Origin: Opitutia bacterium
Lineage (GTDB): Bacteria > Verrucomicrobiota > Verrucomicrobiia > Opitutales > Opitutaceae
Reading direction: 5' to 3'
NCBI GenBank assembly: GCA_947474365.1
Contig: CANJIU010000068.1
Coordinates: forward strand, 1-52,222
DNA: 52,222 nt
How positions within the stretch are numbered: position 1 is the stretch's first letter; every line of letters starts with the position of its first letter. The position numbers and the translations under genes are program-made. The notes under the pieces were generated by a model. It searched no databases. It was not told the DNA's origin and worked only from the letters and a program-made list of their open reading frames with translations. Positions 25,695-33,076 of the stretch are shown here, in pieces.

Positions 25695-26234
25695 TCACGG
25701 CACGATCTCCACCGACACCACCTTAAACACGAGGGTCAACTGTGCCGGATTGTTGGCCGCCGAATTCAGCACGAAGCGCTCGACCGCGATGTACGGGGAG
25801 CGTTGCAGGAGCGCCTCGTAGAACTTGCCCAAGGGATCCCATTCCACATTGCGGATGGTGTACTCGACCGAATGCAGGGCGAACTGGCCGCTCGTGGTGG
25901 TGGCGGCGTTGCCGTTCGTGCTCGTCTGCTTGAGCCCGGCCTCATTGGCGAGCTGGGCAACCGTGGTGACGAGCTGGTTGCCGTTGAGCGTCTTGGCCGG
26001 GTCCAGCCGGCCGGCGGTTTTCGCCGCCGTCTGCTCGATCGACGTCTTGTTCTTGATCCACTGGGCCTGCTCGGCGAGGCGCGTCGTGGTCGAGCGCTGC
26101 TCCCGCCAGAGTTTGCCGGTGCGGGTGCTGAAGGCGGAGAGCCACCAGACGGCGCCGATGACGACAAACGCCACCATGAGGAGTTTCTCGCGCAACGCGC
26201 GGCTGAGGAAGAAGGCGCGGATGCTGAGAATCAT
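25695..26234 (-). CDS. GspM-like type II secretion assembly protein
   Basis: 179 residues with one membrane helix (about 17-35, L-L-M-V-A-F-V-V-I-G-A-V-W-W-L), a charged coiled segment (40-75) and a small C-terminal alpha/beta domain. This layout, its place after the GspL-like gene and the ATGA overlap (26231-26234) support a GspM/PilO-type inner-membrane platform protein that pairs with GspL. No motif proves it. Last gene of the G-to-M run; the next gene is 173 bases away. Confidence 0.7.
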   Translation of the reverse strand: MILSIRAFFLSRALREKLLMVAFVVIGAVWWLSAFSTRTGKLWREQRSTTTRLAEQAQWIKNKTSIEQTAAKTAGRLDPAKTLNGNQLVTTVAQLANEAGLKQTSTNGNAATTTSGQFALHSVEYTIRNVEWDPLGKFYEALLQRSPYIAVERFVLNSAANNPAQLTLVFKVVSVEIVP

Positions 26235-27406
26235 GGCGTGGAAACGACCGCAGCACCGGTGGGCTTCAGGGCCTCGGGCTTGAAAGTGACAGTGAGCGTG
26301 AAGGTGGCCTTGTCACCGCTCAGCTGGGAAAACTTCGCCTCGACGCTTTGGCAGGCTGGCACCGCCTTCAGCGTGTTTTCATAGGCGTTGACCTGCGTCG
26401 GGTTGCTGGTCTTGCCCTCGACAAAAACCGTGTAGAGGCCGCGGGAGGTGTCGGCCTGCACGCGGGTGAACTGGATTTCCGGGGGAATCCGCTCGTTTTT
26501 TTCGCCGACGAGCTGGGTCACCATTTCCAGCGGCAACAGACGCTTGGTGGCCAGTTCCTCGATGCGGTTGGCGAGCTGGAACGTGTTCTCGATTTTGTCG
26601 ACGAGCGGCTTCTGCGTCTTGAACTGGTTCGAACGGACCTTCTGCCACTGCGCGCCGCCGAACAGTGCCAGTTCCCCGACGCACAATACCATCAGCGCCG
26701 CCGCACAGCCCAACGCCACCCGCCACAGCACCACGTCGCGCCGCCGCGCGTTGCGGAGAGCGGCGAGGTCGCCCTTGTCGCGGACGTCGATTGCCGCGGC
26801 CACAGACACCGGCAGCCGGGACTCGAAATCGCCCGATCGAAACACAATCTCACGGTCACTTCGGGCCGGCTGCGGAGCCAGCGAGGCCGTCAGCTCGATC
26901 ACCCGTTTGCTGCCGTCAAACGCGCGCAACAGCTCGTCGCGCACCGCCGTCCGGTCCTCGGCGGTCGCCTCCGGCTCGATCGCCCGGAAGATCACCTTGG
27001 ATGGCGCCGCCGGCGTTTCCCAATGCACGGCCGTGAGTCCCTCGGGGGATTGCAGCACGACCGTGGTGGCCGGCTCGACCTTCGCGCCGAGCGCGGCGAC
27101 GAACGCGGGCAACACCAGTTCCGCCCCATCCCAGGCCGCCGTCTGCTCCCCGGTGAAACGACGCCGGTATGCGGCGAACACAAACGCCCGCTCGGCCCCG
27201 GGCGTCCAAAACCACCCGTAATAGAGCTGCGCGAGGGGAAAAGGCGACACGGCTTCCAGCGCAAGTTCCACCTGGGTGGCGGCTTCCGCCGGCTTCGCGT
27301 CCGCCGTGACCGCGACCGAACGCGTGAAAAACAGCGCGTCCGGCAGGAGCGCAACCTTGGGCGGCGGCGGTCCGGCACGGAGAAAGCTGAGAGGCAGAGC
27401 GGACAT
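26231..27406 (-). CDS. GspL-like type II secretion platform protein
   Basis: 391 residues. The first 230 resemble the degenerate actin-like cytoplasmic domain of GspL/PilM (alternating strands, E-L-A-L-E-A-V-S-P-F-P motif near 47-57). A membrane helix follows (about 232-252, W-R-V-A-L-G-C-A-A-A-L-M-V-L), then a coiled segment and a periplasmic ferredoxin-like domain as in GspL/PilN. Its role would be to link the secretion ATPase to the pseudopilus machinery. It starts 3 bases after the GspK stop and overlaps the GspM-like gene. No E, F, C or D components are seen in this window. Confidence 0.75.
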   Translation of the reverse strand: MSALPLSFLRAGPPPPKVALLPDALFFTRSVAVTADAKPAEAATQVELALEAVSPFPLAQLYYGWFWTPGAERAFVFAAYRRRFTGEQTAAWDGAELVLPAFVAALGAKVEPATTVVLQSPEGLTAVHWETPAAPSKVIFRAIEPEATAEDRTAVRDELLRAFDGSKRVIELTASLAPQPARSDREIVFRSGDFESRLPVSVAAAIDVRDKGDLAALRNARRRDVVLWRVALGCAAALMVLCVGELALFGGAQWQKVRSNQFKTQKPLVDKIENTFQLANRIEELATKRLLPLEMVTQLVGEKNERIPPEIQFTRVQADTSRGLYTVFVEGKTSNPTQVNAYENTLKAVPACQSVEAKFSQLSGDKATFTLTVTFKPEALKPTGAAVVSTP

Positions 27407-27409
27407 GAT

Positions 27410-28675
27410 TTAGAGGAGCGATTCGGGCGGCGGTGGAGGCGGAGCCGAAGGAATCTCATCATTTTCCCGAATTTCCAAGAGCGTAAACGGATACTTCAAG
27501 TTCCGGGCGGCGGCGTTCTTTTGCCCGGCCGCTCCGGTCGCGCCGGCCACCGGCTGGGGTTTGGCCTGGGTAGCGTCGGGCTTGTTCTGCTGTTGCTGGC
27601 CTGTCTGAGCGGCGGCGCCGGTGATCTCGGCATGGGTGGCAATCGCCTGCACCGTCGTGGCCCCCCCGTTGGGCGACGCGACCACCGTCGACATCCGAAA
27701 TTCGCTCCGTCCCTCGCGCACGGTGACGGTGATCCGCAGCGCGCTGATGGTCGATGCGAAGGCCCCGGCATTGCCCGTCGGTCCCGCGATGCGCTGCGCT
27801 TCGGTCGAATTCTGGAAATATCCCGGTCCGTTGCCGAGGTAACTCCCGGCGCCTTTGAAATAATCCCCCAGGCTCCGCTGCTGCGTGTCGTCAAACAGGC
27901 CGAGCGCGGCGAGCGTGTCGGGCAGGGCGCCATTGATGTTGGGCTTGGGAAAATCGAGCAGCGACACGCTGGCCGCAAACCGCCGCCAGTAGTCGTTCGG
28001 CCGGCCGTCGGCATCGTAGAAAACCTCCCGCACCTTCTCAATCGCCGCGAGTTCGTGCAGAGACTTGATCGGACGCCCCGGCGACTCGAAGGGGATCGCC
28101 CCGGAGTCATACGCGGGCTGCACCGACGAGGTGTAGACGTGGTTGCGTTTCATCCAGCCGAGCATCGCATCGGCCAGGGCCTCGGCGTCGGGCTTGAGGA
28201 TGCCCCAGTTCAGAAAGAGATTGGTGAGCACCTGGACGTTGGCGTGCGGCAGGGAGATTTTCCCGCTCTCATCCTCGAACGCGATCTCGACCACGCGGCC
28301 GTCCGACGGCTGGTAGCCGGCGAAACCAAGCGGATCGGTCCACCCCTCGGCGGCGCTGTGCAGGCCGTTGCCCACCTCGCGAAAATCCTCAAGCACCCCG
28401 AGTGTGACTTCGAGCGCGGAACACGCCTCCATCCGCAGGCGCCGCGTCAACGCCTCCCGTTGATCGACCAGGAGATCGACGCTCGCCTTCTCCATGAACG
28501 CCACCAGCGCAAAGACGGCGAAGAGCAGCGTCACCATCACGATCACCAGGACGGAGCCCCGGGCAGGCGGTCTGAGTGTTTCGATTGGAGCGTTCGCACC
28601 GACGCCGGCGACGCCACGGCGGGCCTTCGGTTGAGAAGGGGAACGATCGCGAATCGAGAATCGAAATTCCTTCAT
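27410..28675 (-). CDS. gspK: type II secretion minor pseudopilin GspK
   Basis: 421 residues, large as expected for the tip pseudopilin. A hydrophobic helix G-S-V-L-V-I-V-M-V-T-L-L-F-A-V follows a basic leader. There is no Glu at position 5 of the mature protein, the known exception for GspK. The globular domain carries two helical, proline-rich GspK-type regions (L-F-L-N-W-G-I-L-K-P-D-A and E-L-A-A-I-E-K-V-R-E-V). The leader is unusually long, about 40 residues, and contains no internal ATG, GTG or TTG. It caps the pseudopilus with GspI and GspJ. It starts 3 bases after the GspJ stop. Confidence 0.83.
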   Translation of the reverse strand: MKEFRFSIRDRSPSQPKARRGVAGVGANAPIETLRPPARGSVLVIVMVTLLFAVFALVAFMEKASVDLLVDQREALTRRLRMEACSALEVTLGVLEDFREVGNGLHSAAEGWTDPLGFAGYQPSDGRVVEIAFEDESGKISLPHANVQVLTNLFLNWGILKPDAEALADAMLGWMKRNHVYTSSVQPAYDSGAIPFESPGRPIKSLHELAAIEKVREVFYDADGRPNDYWRRFAASVSLLDFPKPNINGALPDTLAALGLFDDTQQRSLGDYFKGAGSYLGNGPGYFQNSTEAQRIAGPTGNAGAFASTISALRITVTVREGRSEFRMSTVVASPNGGATTVQAIATHAEITGAAAQTGQQQQNKPDATQAKPQPVAGATGAAGQKNAAARNLKYPFTLLEIRENDEIPSAPPPPPPESLL

Positions 28676-28678
28676 GGC

Positions 28679-29338
28679 TCAGAACACCGGCAGCCCCTCG
28701 CCGGGCATGGGCAGGGTGACGACGCTCTCCCGCGTCATCTTGGCATAGGAAAATTTCAGGCGGAGCCGCTGCGGCGTCATCGGCTGGCCCTGCGGATCCA
28801 TTTTCAACGCCGTCTCCGTCGTCCACCGATTCGTGTCGGGATCCCAATAATCGTAGGTGAGGCCGCTGACCAGCGGCGTGACGACCGTCTCTCGTGGGGC
28901 CTCGGTGTCGAAGTTCTTTTCCAGCCGGGAATGCCAGAGCAGGATCAGGCCCTCGTTGGGCCGCGCCTGAAAGGAGCAGATGACCTCCGGCAACGGCCGC
29001 TCGGGCCAGCGGAAGAGGCGGCTGCCGGCGGGCAATTCGAAGGTGAGCATCTTTTCCATCGCGCCGGTTTGCGGTCGGATTTCCTGCAGGGCGATCGGGG
29101 TCGAGTTCGCCCGGGCCGCGGGCGGCAGCGCCGAGGCGCGGAGTTCATGTTCGAGGAACCGCGTCACGGCGCGCACATGCTGGTCGAAGAGCCGCACATC
29201 CGCTCCCTTGCCCCACAATTCCCCCATCGAAAACACAAAGGTGTTGAGCGCCACCAGCAGTAGCGCGACGAGCGCGAGCGCGAGGAGGATTTCGAGCAAC
29301 GTGAAACCGCGGGCAGTCTTCGAGGGGCGCGATTTCAT
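28679..29338 (-). CDS. gspJ: type II secretion minor pseudopilin GspJ
   Basis: 219 residues from the ATG at 29338, which shares its A with the TGA of the preceding gene. The prepilin site is A-R-G11 | F-T-L-L-E-I with Glu5, followed by a long hydrophobic helix (L-A-L-A-L-V-A-L-L-L-V-A-L) and a beta-rich domain with G-L-T-Y-D-Y-W-D, typical of GspJ. It would be processed by a prepilin peptidase (not encoded here) and form the pseudopilus tip with GspI and GspK. Confidence 0.83.
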   Translation of the reverse strand: MKSRPSKTARGFTLLEILLALALVALLLVALNTFVFSMGELWGKGADVRLFDQHVRAVTRFLEHELRASALPPAARANSTPIALQEIRPQTGAMEKMLTFELPAGSRLFRWPERPLPEVICSFQARPNEGLILLWHSRLEKNFDTEAPRETVVTPLVSGLTYDYWDPDTNRWTTETALKMDPQGQPMTPQRLRLKFSYAKMTRESVVTLPMPGEGLPVF

Positions 29339-29826
29339 CACAGCTTCTTCAGCTTGCCCTGCAATTCGAGGATGCGAGTTTTCGCGTCCTCCTTGAGCTT
29401 CCCCCGCTCCGCGGCGTCGATCACCCACGTGGGCCGTAGCACCATGAACGTCTCCACCTGGCGGTCCGGCTCGCTTCGCGCCGGATCGGTGATTTCGCAG
29501 GTGAAGGTCACGCGGAAAACGTCCGCCACGGGGCCCGACTCGATTTCCACGCTCCACTTGGCGTGACGGTTGCCCGCCGTGTCAAATTCGCCGCCCTGTT
29601 CCAATTTTTTGCGATCGGGCTCGGTGAGCACCTGCTGCCGCGCAAAGGCAAAGTCCTCGTTGACCACGGTGCCACGTTTCACGACTTCGTAAGCGGTGAG
29701 GATGTTCAGATAGGCCGAACCGAGTACGACCACGACCATCGCGAAGATCACAAGCGCCACCAGCACCTCGATGAGGGTGAAGGCCCGGCCGCCTCCCCGG
29801 CGATGAATGCGACACTGAGTCGTCAT
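29338..29826 (-). CDS. gspI: type II secretion minor pseudopilin GspI
   Basis: 162 residues. The prepilin motif R-A15 | F-T-L-I-E-V-L-V-A-L-V-I-F has Ala rather than Gly at -1, which could slow processing. A short beta domain and an unusual Lys/Glu-rich C-terminal helix (K-L-K-E-D-A-K-T-R-I-L-E-L-Q-G-K-L-K-K-L) follow. GspI normally nucleates the tip complex with J and K. It sits 3 bases after the GspH stop. Confidence 0.78.
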   Translation of the reverse strand: MTTQCRIHRRGGGRAFTLIEVLVALVIFAMVVVVLGSAYLNILTAYEVVKRGTVVNEDFAFARQQVLTEPDRKKLEQGGEFDTAGNRHAKWSVEIESGPVADVFRVTFTCEITDPARSEPDRQVETFMVLRPTWVIDAAERGKLKEDAKTRILELQGKLKKL

Positions 29827-29829
29827 TGA

Positions 29830-30438
29830 TCAAAAACCTCCCGGGGCGTTGGGGTCCACCGGCGTGAGGATCGGTGCACACGTCCAGGGATCAATTGTCA
29901 GCGTGTGGGTGCCGCCGTTGCGCGTGAGCTGTACGCGAAACGCCATGCACGTGCCGTCGGAGTAAAACGTGACGTGGGGAATCGACTGCGCCTCGAGCAG
30001 CATGCCGCCGACGAGGATGGTGTTGCCGCCCTTGGAGCCGGCCCCGAGGAACTCAATGGTCAGGTCGTTGGACGCCGCGGGCGGCAGAACATACGTCTTC
30101 AGCGGCACCTCCTCCTTGGTAATACCATCGGGGCCGACCGGGGCGGGAGCGAGTCCGTCAATCAGGAGAAATTGTTTCTTCTCCTTGTCGAATTTCAGAC
30201 GGATCTCGTGTTCGCTCTTGAGCGCGGTCTTGCGCGCCTCCTGGACGGCCTTCCAAAAGACCTCATCAGCCGTGATCGGCTGTTCGTTCAGCAGCCGCGA
30301 GGTGCCTCCGACCAGCGCACCCGCGAGGAGGGCGATGATCGCGATCGAGAGCAGGATCTCGAGCAGCGTGAAACCACGGGACCGGCCGCGGCCGATCCAG
30401 CGTGGGGATCGGAGGGTAAAAATGAACGACTCAGACAT
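29830..30438 (-). CDS. gspH: type II secretion minor pseudopilin GspH
   Basis: 202 residues from the ATG at 30438. The open frame reaches 30483, but this start gives a 22-residue basic leader. Prepilin site S-R-G22 | F-T-L-L-E-I with Glu5, then a hydrophobic helix and a beta-sandwich-like domain. It probably links the tip complex to the GspG shaft. It begins 61 bases after the GspG stop and is followed 3 bases later by GspI. Confidence 0.78.
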   Translation of the reverse strand: MSESFIFTLRSPRWIGRGRSRGFTLLEILLSIAIIALLAGALVGGTSRLLNEQPITADEVFWKAVQEARKTALKSEHEIRLKFDKEKKQFLLIDGLAPAPVGPDGITKEEVPLKTYVLPPAASNDLTIEFLGAGSKGGNTILVGGMLLEAQSIPHVTFYSDGTCMAFRVQLTRNGGTHTLTIDPWTCAPILTPVDPNAPGGF

Positions 30439-30499
30439 GGGCCGAAGTACGCCGGACCCCCGCGCCACACCGGGCCGGGGCATCCGTCATCCGACTACG

Positions 30500-30985
30500 T
30501 CACTTGGCCTCGGTGGCGGTGCCGGTCTCCCAGTTGCCGATGTCGTCTTCGGTGCCGCTTTGCTTGTCAGGTCCCTTGGACCAAAGATCGTAACTGCCCT
30601 TGTTCCGCGTGCCGGGATAGGCGTACTGGAGCGGCTCGTTCCACGGATCGAGCGGGATCTTGGCGGGCTCGAGATAAGGACCGTGCCACTTGTCCGCCTT
30701 GCTGCCAGGAGCCGCGACCAAGGCCTGCAGGCCTTCCGCCGTGGAAGGATAGTCTCCCATGTGGATGCGATAGGAGGTCAACGGTGTGCGCATTGAATCG
30801 CGCACCTGGAGGCGCACGGTCGTCGCCTGCGCGCCACCGAAGATCTTGTCGACATTCGTGATCGCGAGGCCCGCGAGCAGCCCGATGATCGCGAGCACAA
30901 CGAGGATTTCGAGGAGCGTGAAACCGGCGGAACGGGCAACGCCGCGGCGGGCAGTTCGCACGGAGGAGTTTGGAATGGAACGCAT
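30500..30985 (-). CDS. gspG: type II secretion major pseudopilin GspG
   Basis: 161 residues. Prepilin site A-G21 | F-T-L-L-E-I-L-V-V-L-A-I-I-G with Glu5. The C-terminal half has the family signature P-S-T-A-E-G-L-Q-A-L, then L-D-P-W-N-E-P, Y-D-L-W-S-K-G-P-D and T-E-D-D-I-G-N-W, the calcium-binding end of major pseudopilins. It polymerises into the pseudopilus shaft. It is first of the ordered G-H-I-J-K-L-M genes and lies 95 bases downstream of a protein with a similar tail. Confidence 0.93.
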   Translation of the reverse strand: MRSIPNSSVRTARRGVARSAGFTLLEILVVLAIIGLLAGLAITNVDKIFGGAQATTVRLQVRDSMRTPLTSYRIHMGDYPSTAEGLQALVAAPGSKADKWHGPYLEPAKIPLDPWNEPLQYAYPGTRNKGSYDLWSKGPDKQSGTEDDIGNWETGTATEAK

Positions 30986-31080
30986 GGCAGGGTGAGACGA
31001 TGGTTACCGGCGAACGGATGTCGAGACGCGCTCACGGGTCGACCGGCGGCGGCCGCAGAGGTTCCTCCCGCTTCGGGAGG

Positions 31081-31623
31081 TCATTGGGGCGGTATCCAAC
31101 GCGCGTCGTCGGCAGTCCCAAATTTTCGATCCGGTCCGGCGCTCCGGATCTCCATCGCCTGGCCGCTGATTTGATGGAAGCGGAACGGAGTGCCCCAGCG
31201 ATCGCAGAGTTCGCCCTGGCGGTTGATCGCGCGGTGCCGGGGCGAGATAAAGGCGAACTTCAGCGAATTGGCGCCAGCGAGCGACGCCGTGATCTCGGCA
31301 TTCTCGCCCACCGGATTTCCCTCCCGCGGGAAATTCGTCTGCCAGGTGCCGAACAGTTCGTTCAGGATTTCCAGATCGCGACGGATAGTGCCGGCGGGCG
31401 CGTTCAAGTCGTCCGCGAGGTGGCTCTCGCCACCCGAGGCAGGATCCGCGTTTTCCGCCACGGCCGGCGGCGGAGAAGAGGGTGTCGCTGGAACCGCGGG
31501 CGACACCGGGCGGGAGGGCTTCGGCGCGTTTCCGGGCGCGGGGCGGGCATACCAGAACAGCGCCGCAATCCCGGCGACAAAAACAGCCAGCAGCGCCCAG
31601 CGCAGCGCGTGCCGTCCGTTCAT
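31081..31623 (-). CDS. membrane-anchored protein with GspG-like C-terminal segment
   Basis: 180 residues from the ATG at 31623, whose ATGA overlaps the stop of the DUF1501 gene. One hydrophobic helix (about 8-24, A-L-L-A-V-F-V-A-G-I-A-A-L-F-W) is followed by a Pro/Ala-rich linker (28-60) and a soluble domain. The end of that domain, R-W-G-T-P-F-R-F-H then S-A-G-P-D-R-K-F-G-T-A-D-D, parallels the W-G-x-P-x-x-Y ... G-P-D-x-x-x-G-T-x-D-D end of GspG. There is no prepilin cleavage motif, so it is not a pilin. Possibly an accessory factor of the secretion system; function unknown. It bridges the DUF1501 gene and the pseudopilin operon. Confidence 0.75.
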   Translation of the reverse strand: MNGRHALRWALLAVFVAGIAALFWYARPAPGNAPKPSRPVSPAVPATPSSPPPAVAENADPASGGESHLADDLNAPAGTIRRDLEILNELFGTWQTNFPREGNPVGENAEITASLAGANSLKFAFISPRHRAINRQGELCDRWGTPFRFHQISGQAMEIRSAGPDRKFGTADDARWIPPQ

Positions 31624-33068
31624 GCTCCCATGAATCCGAGATCGGATTTGGCGAAGCGGCCGATGTTCGGGAGAATGAGGGGAATGTTGGTCGCGCTGAC
31701 GCCGAACCACTTCGCGAGCGTCGCGGCATATTGGTCGACGCTGGTGCTGGGAATCCAACGGCCGCGGCCGGTGTCGTCCGGACCGCCGATCGCAAAGTCG
31801 GGCATCCGACCGTAGATGTCTCCGCCGTTGACCGCTCCGCCGAGGATGAAGTGGTGGCTGCCCCAGCCGTGATCGGAACCGTCGCCGTTGGTGTTGTAGG
31901 TGCGCCCGAAGTCGGACGCCGTGAACACCGTGACCTGGTTCTGGGCGCCGAGCTGTGTGAGCGCGTTGTAGAACGCGCCGAGCGACTGGCTGATGTCGCG
32001 GAGGAGGTTGGTGTGCGCCCCACTTGCCGTGTTGCCAATCACCACCTGGTTGTCGTGGAGATCGAACCCACCGACTCGGACGAAGAAGATCTGGCGCTTG
32101 AGGCTGAGCTGGGTCTGCGCGTTGACGAGCCGGGCCACCATGTGAAGCTGTTGGGCAAGGCTGGTGTTGGGAATGGCGGCGAAGATCGGCGCGACCGGGC
32201 TGGTGCCCGTGATCACCGAGGAGAGCAACGCGCTGTTGTTGATCGCGTTTGAGGTCAGGCCGCCAAACGCCGTCTCAAACAGGTTCGCGTTCTGCATCGC
32301 CAGCGCATCGTTCATCGCCGTCGTGCGCAGGCCGTTGGTGGAGGTGCCCGTGCCGCTGCCGGTCAACGCAATCGCCCCGGCGGTGCCCACGGCGTATTGC
32401 GAGACACTTCGGCCGACCTGGAACGAATTCTGGCCGTTCAGCGTCATCGACATCGAGATCCGATTGTTCGAGTTGAGCGCGTTGGTGAGGTCCGCCATCC
32501 GGCCGCCCCAACCGGTCGCGACGTCAGTGAACGGCTTGTCCGAAACGCTCGTCTGCCATTCCACCTGTTGGTCGTTGTGCGAGAACAGCTGCAACGGCCG
32601 CATGTCCGGCCGGGAATTATAGAGTGCCTGCGTCAGCGGCTGGCTCAGCGTGCCGACATTCGCCAGGACCGCGAACTTGCCCTGATCGAACAGCGACTTG
32701 AGTTCGGGAAACGCCGGGTGCAGTCCCCACGTGCGACCGTCTGACGTTTTCGGCGTGATCGGCAGCACGCCGGACTGGGGCAGCGCCAGGACGCCGCGAC
32801 CAAGCGAATAGGCTCCGTACGTGGTGGAGTCGGTGGGAACGACCAGATTGTTCGCGTCGTTGCCGCCGGCGAGAAAGAGGCACACCAGCGCCTTGAAGTC
32901 GCTCTGCGGCGCAGCCGCCCGCGGCGGCGTGGCATCGGTGTCGGCCACCGCGCCCATCAAGCGCAGCTGCGCGATCGAGGACAGCATGCCGGTGGCGCCG
33001 ACGGAGGCGCAGCACGCACCGAGAAACTTGCGACGGGACAAATCAGGGATGGAAGTCTTGGGATTCAT
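31620..33068 (-). CDS. DUF1501 family protein (first pair)
   Basis: 482 residues from the ATG at 33068 (M-N-P-K-T-S-I-P-D). The leader has a Tat-like S-R-R-K-F-L-G followed by a cysteine-containing hydrophobic run. The body has the DUF1501 features of an alkaline-phosphatase-like fold: C-L-F-L-A-G-G-N-D-A-N-N near 70-81, F-S-H-N-D-Q-Q, G-G-F-D-L-H-D, and T-A-S-D-F-G-R-T with D-G-S-D-H-G-W-G-S-H-H. The biochemical function is not established. It starts 8 bases after the stop of the DUF1800 gene, the usual partner, and overlaps the next gene by 4 bases. Confidence 0.9.
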   Translation of the reverse strand: MNPKTSIPDLSRRKFLGACCASVGATGMLSSIAQLRLMGAVADTDATPPRAAAPQSDFKALVCLFLAGGNDANNLVVPTDSTTYGAYSLGRGVLALPQSGVLPITPKTSDGRTWGLHPAFPELKSLFDQGKFAVLANVGTLSQPLTQALYNSRPDMRPLQLFSHNDQQVEWQTSVSDKPFTDVATGWGGRMADLTNALNSNNRISMSMTLNGQNSFQVGRSVSQYAVGTAGAIALTGSGTGTSTNGLRTTAMNDALAMQNANLFETAFGGLTSNAINNSALLSSVITGTSPVAPIFAAIPNTSLAQQLHMVARLVNAQTQLSLKRQIFFVRVGGFDLHDNQVVIGNTASGAHTNLLRDISQSLGAFYNALTQLGAQNQVTVFTASDFGRTYNTNGDGSDHGWGSHHFILGGAVNGGDIYGRMPDFAIGGPDDTGRGRWIPSTSVDQYAATLAKWFGVSATNIPLILPNIGRFAKSDLGFMGA

Positions 33069-33076
33069 TGCGCGGA

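Noticed and set aside
26348..29263. 971-codon plus-strand open frame across the secretion genes
   Set aside because: It runs antisense through several well-supported secretion genes with canonical prepilin motifs and tight spacing; its own composition is His/Arg/Gly-rich and unlike a protein.
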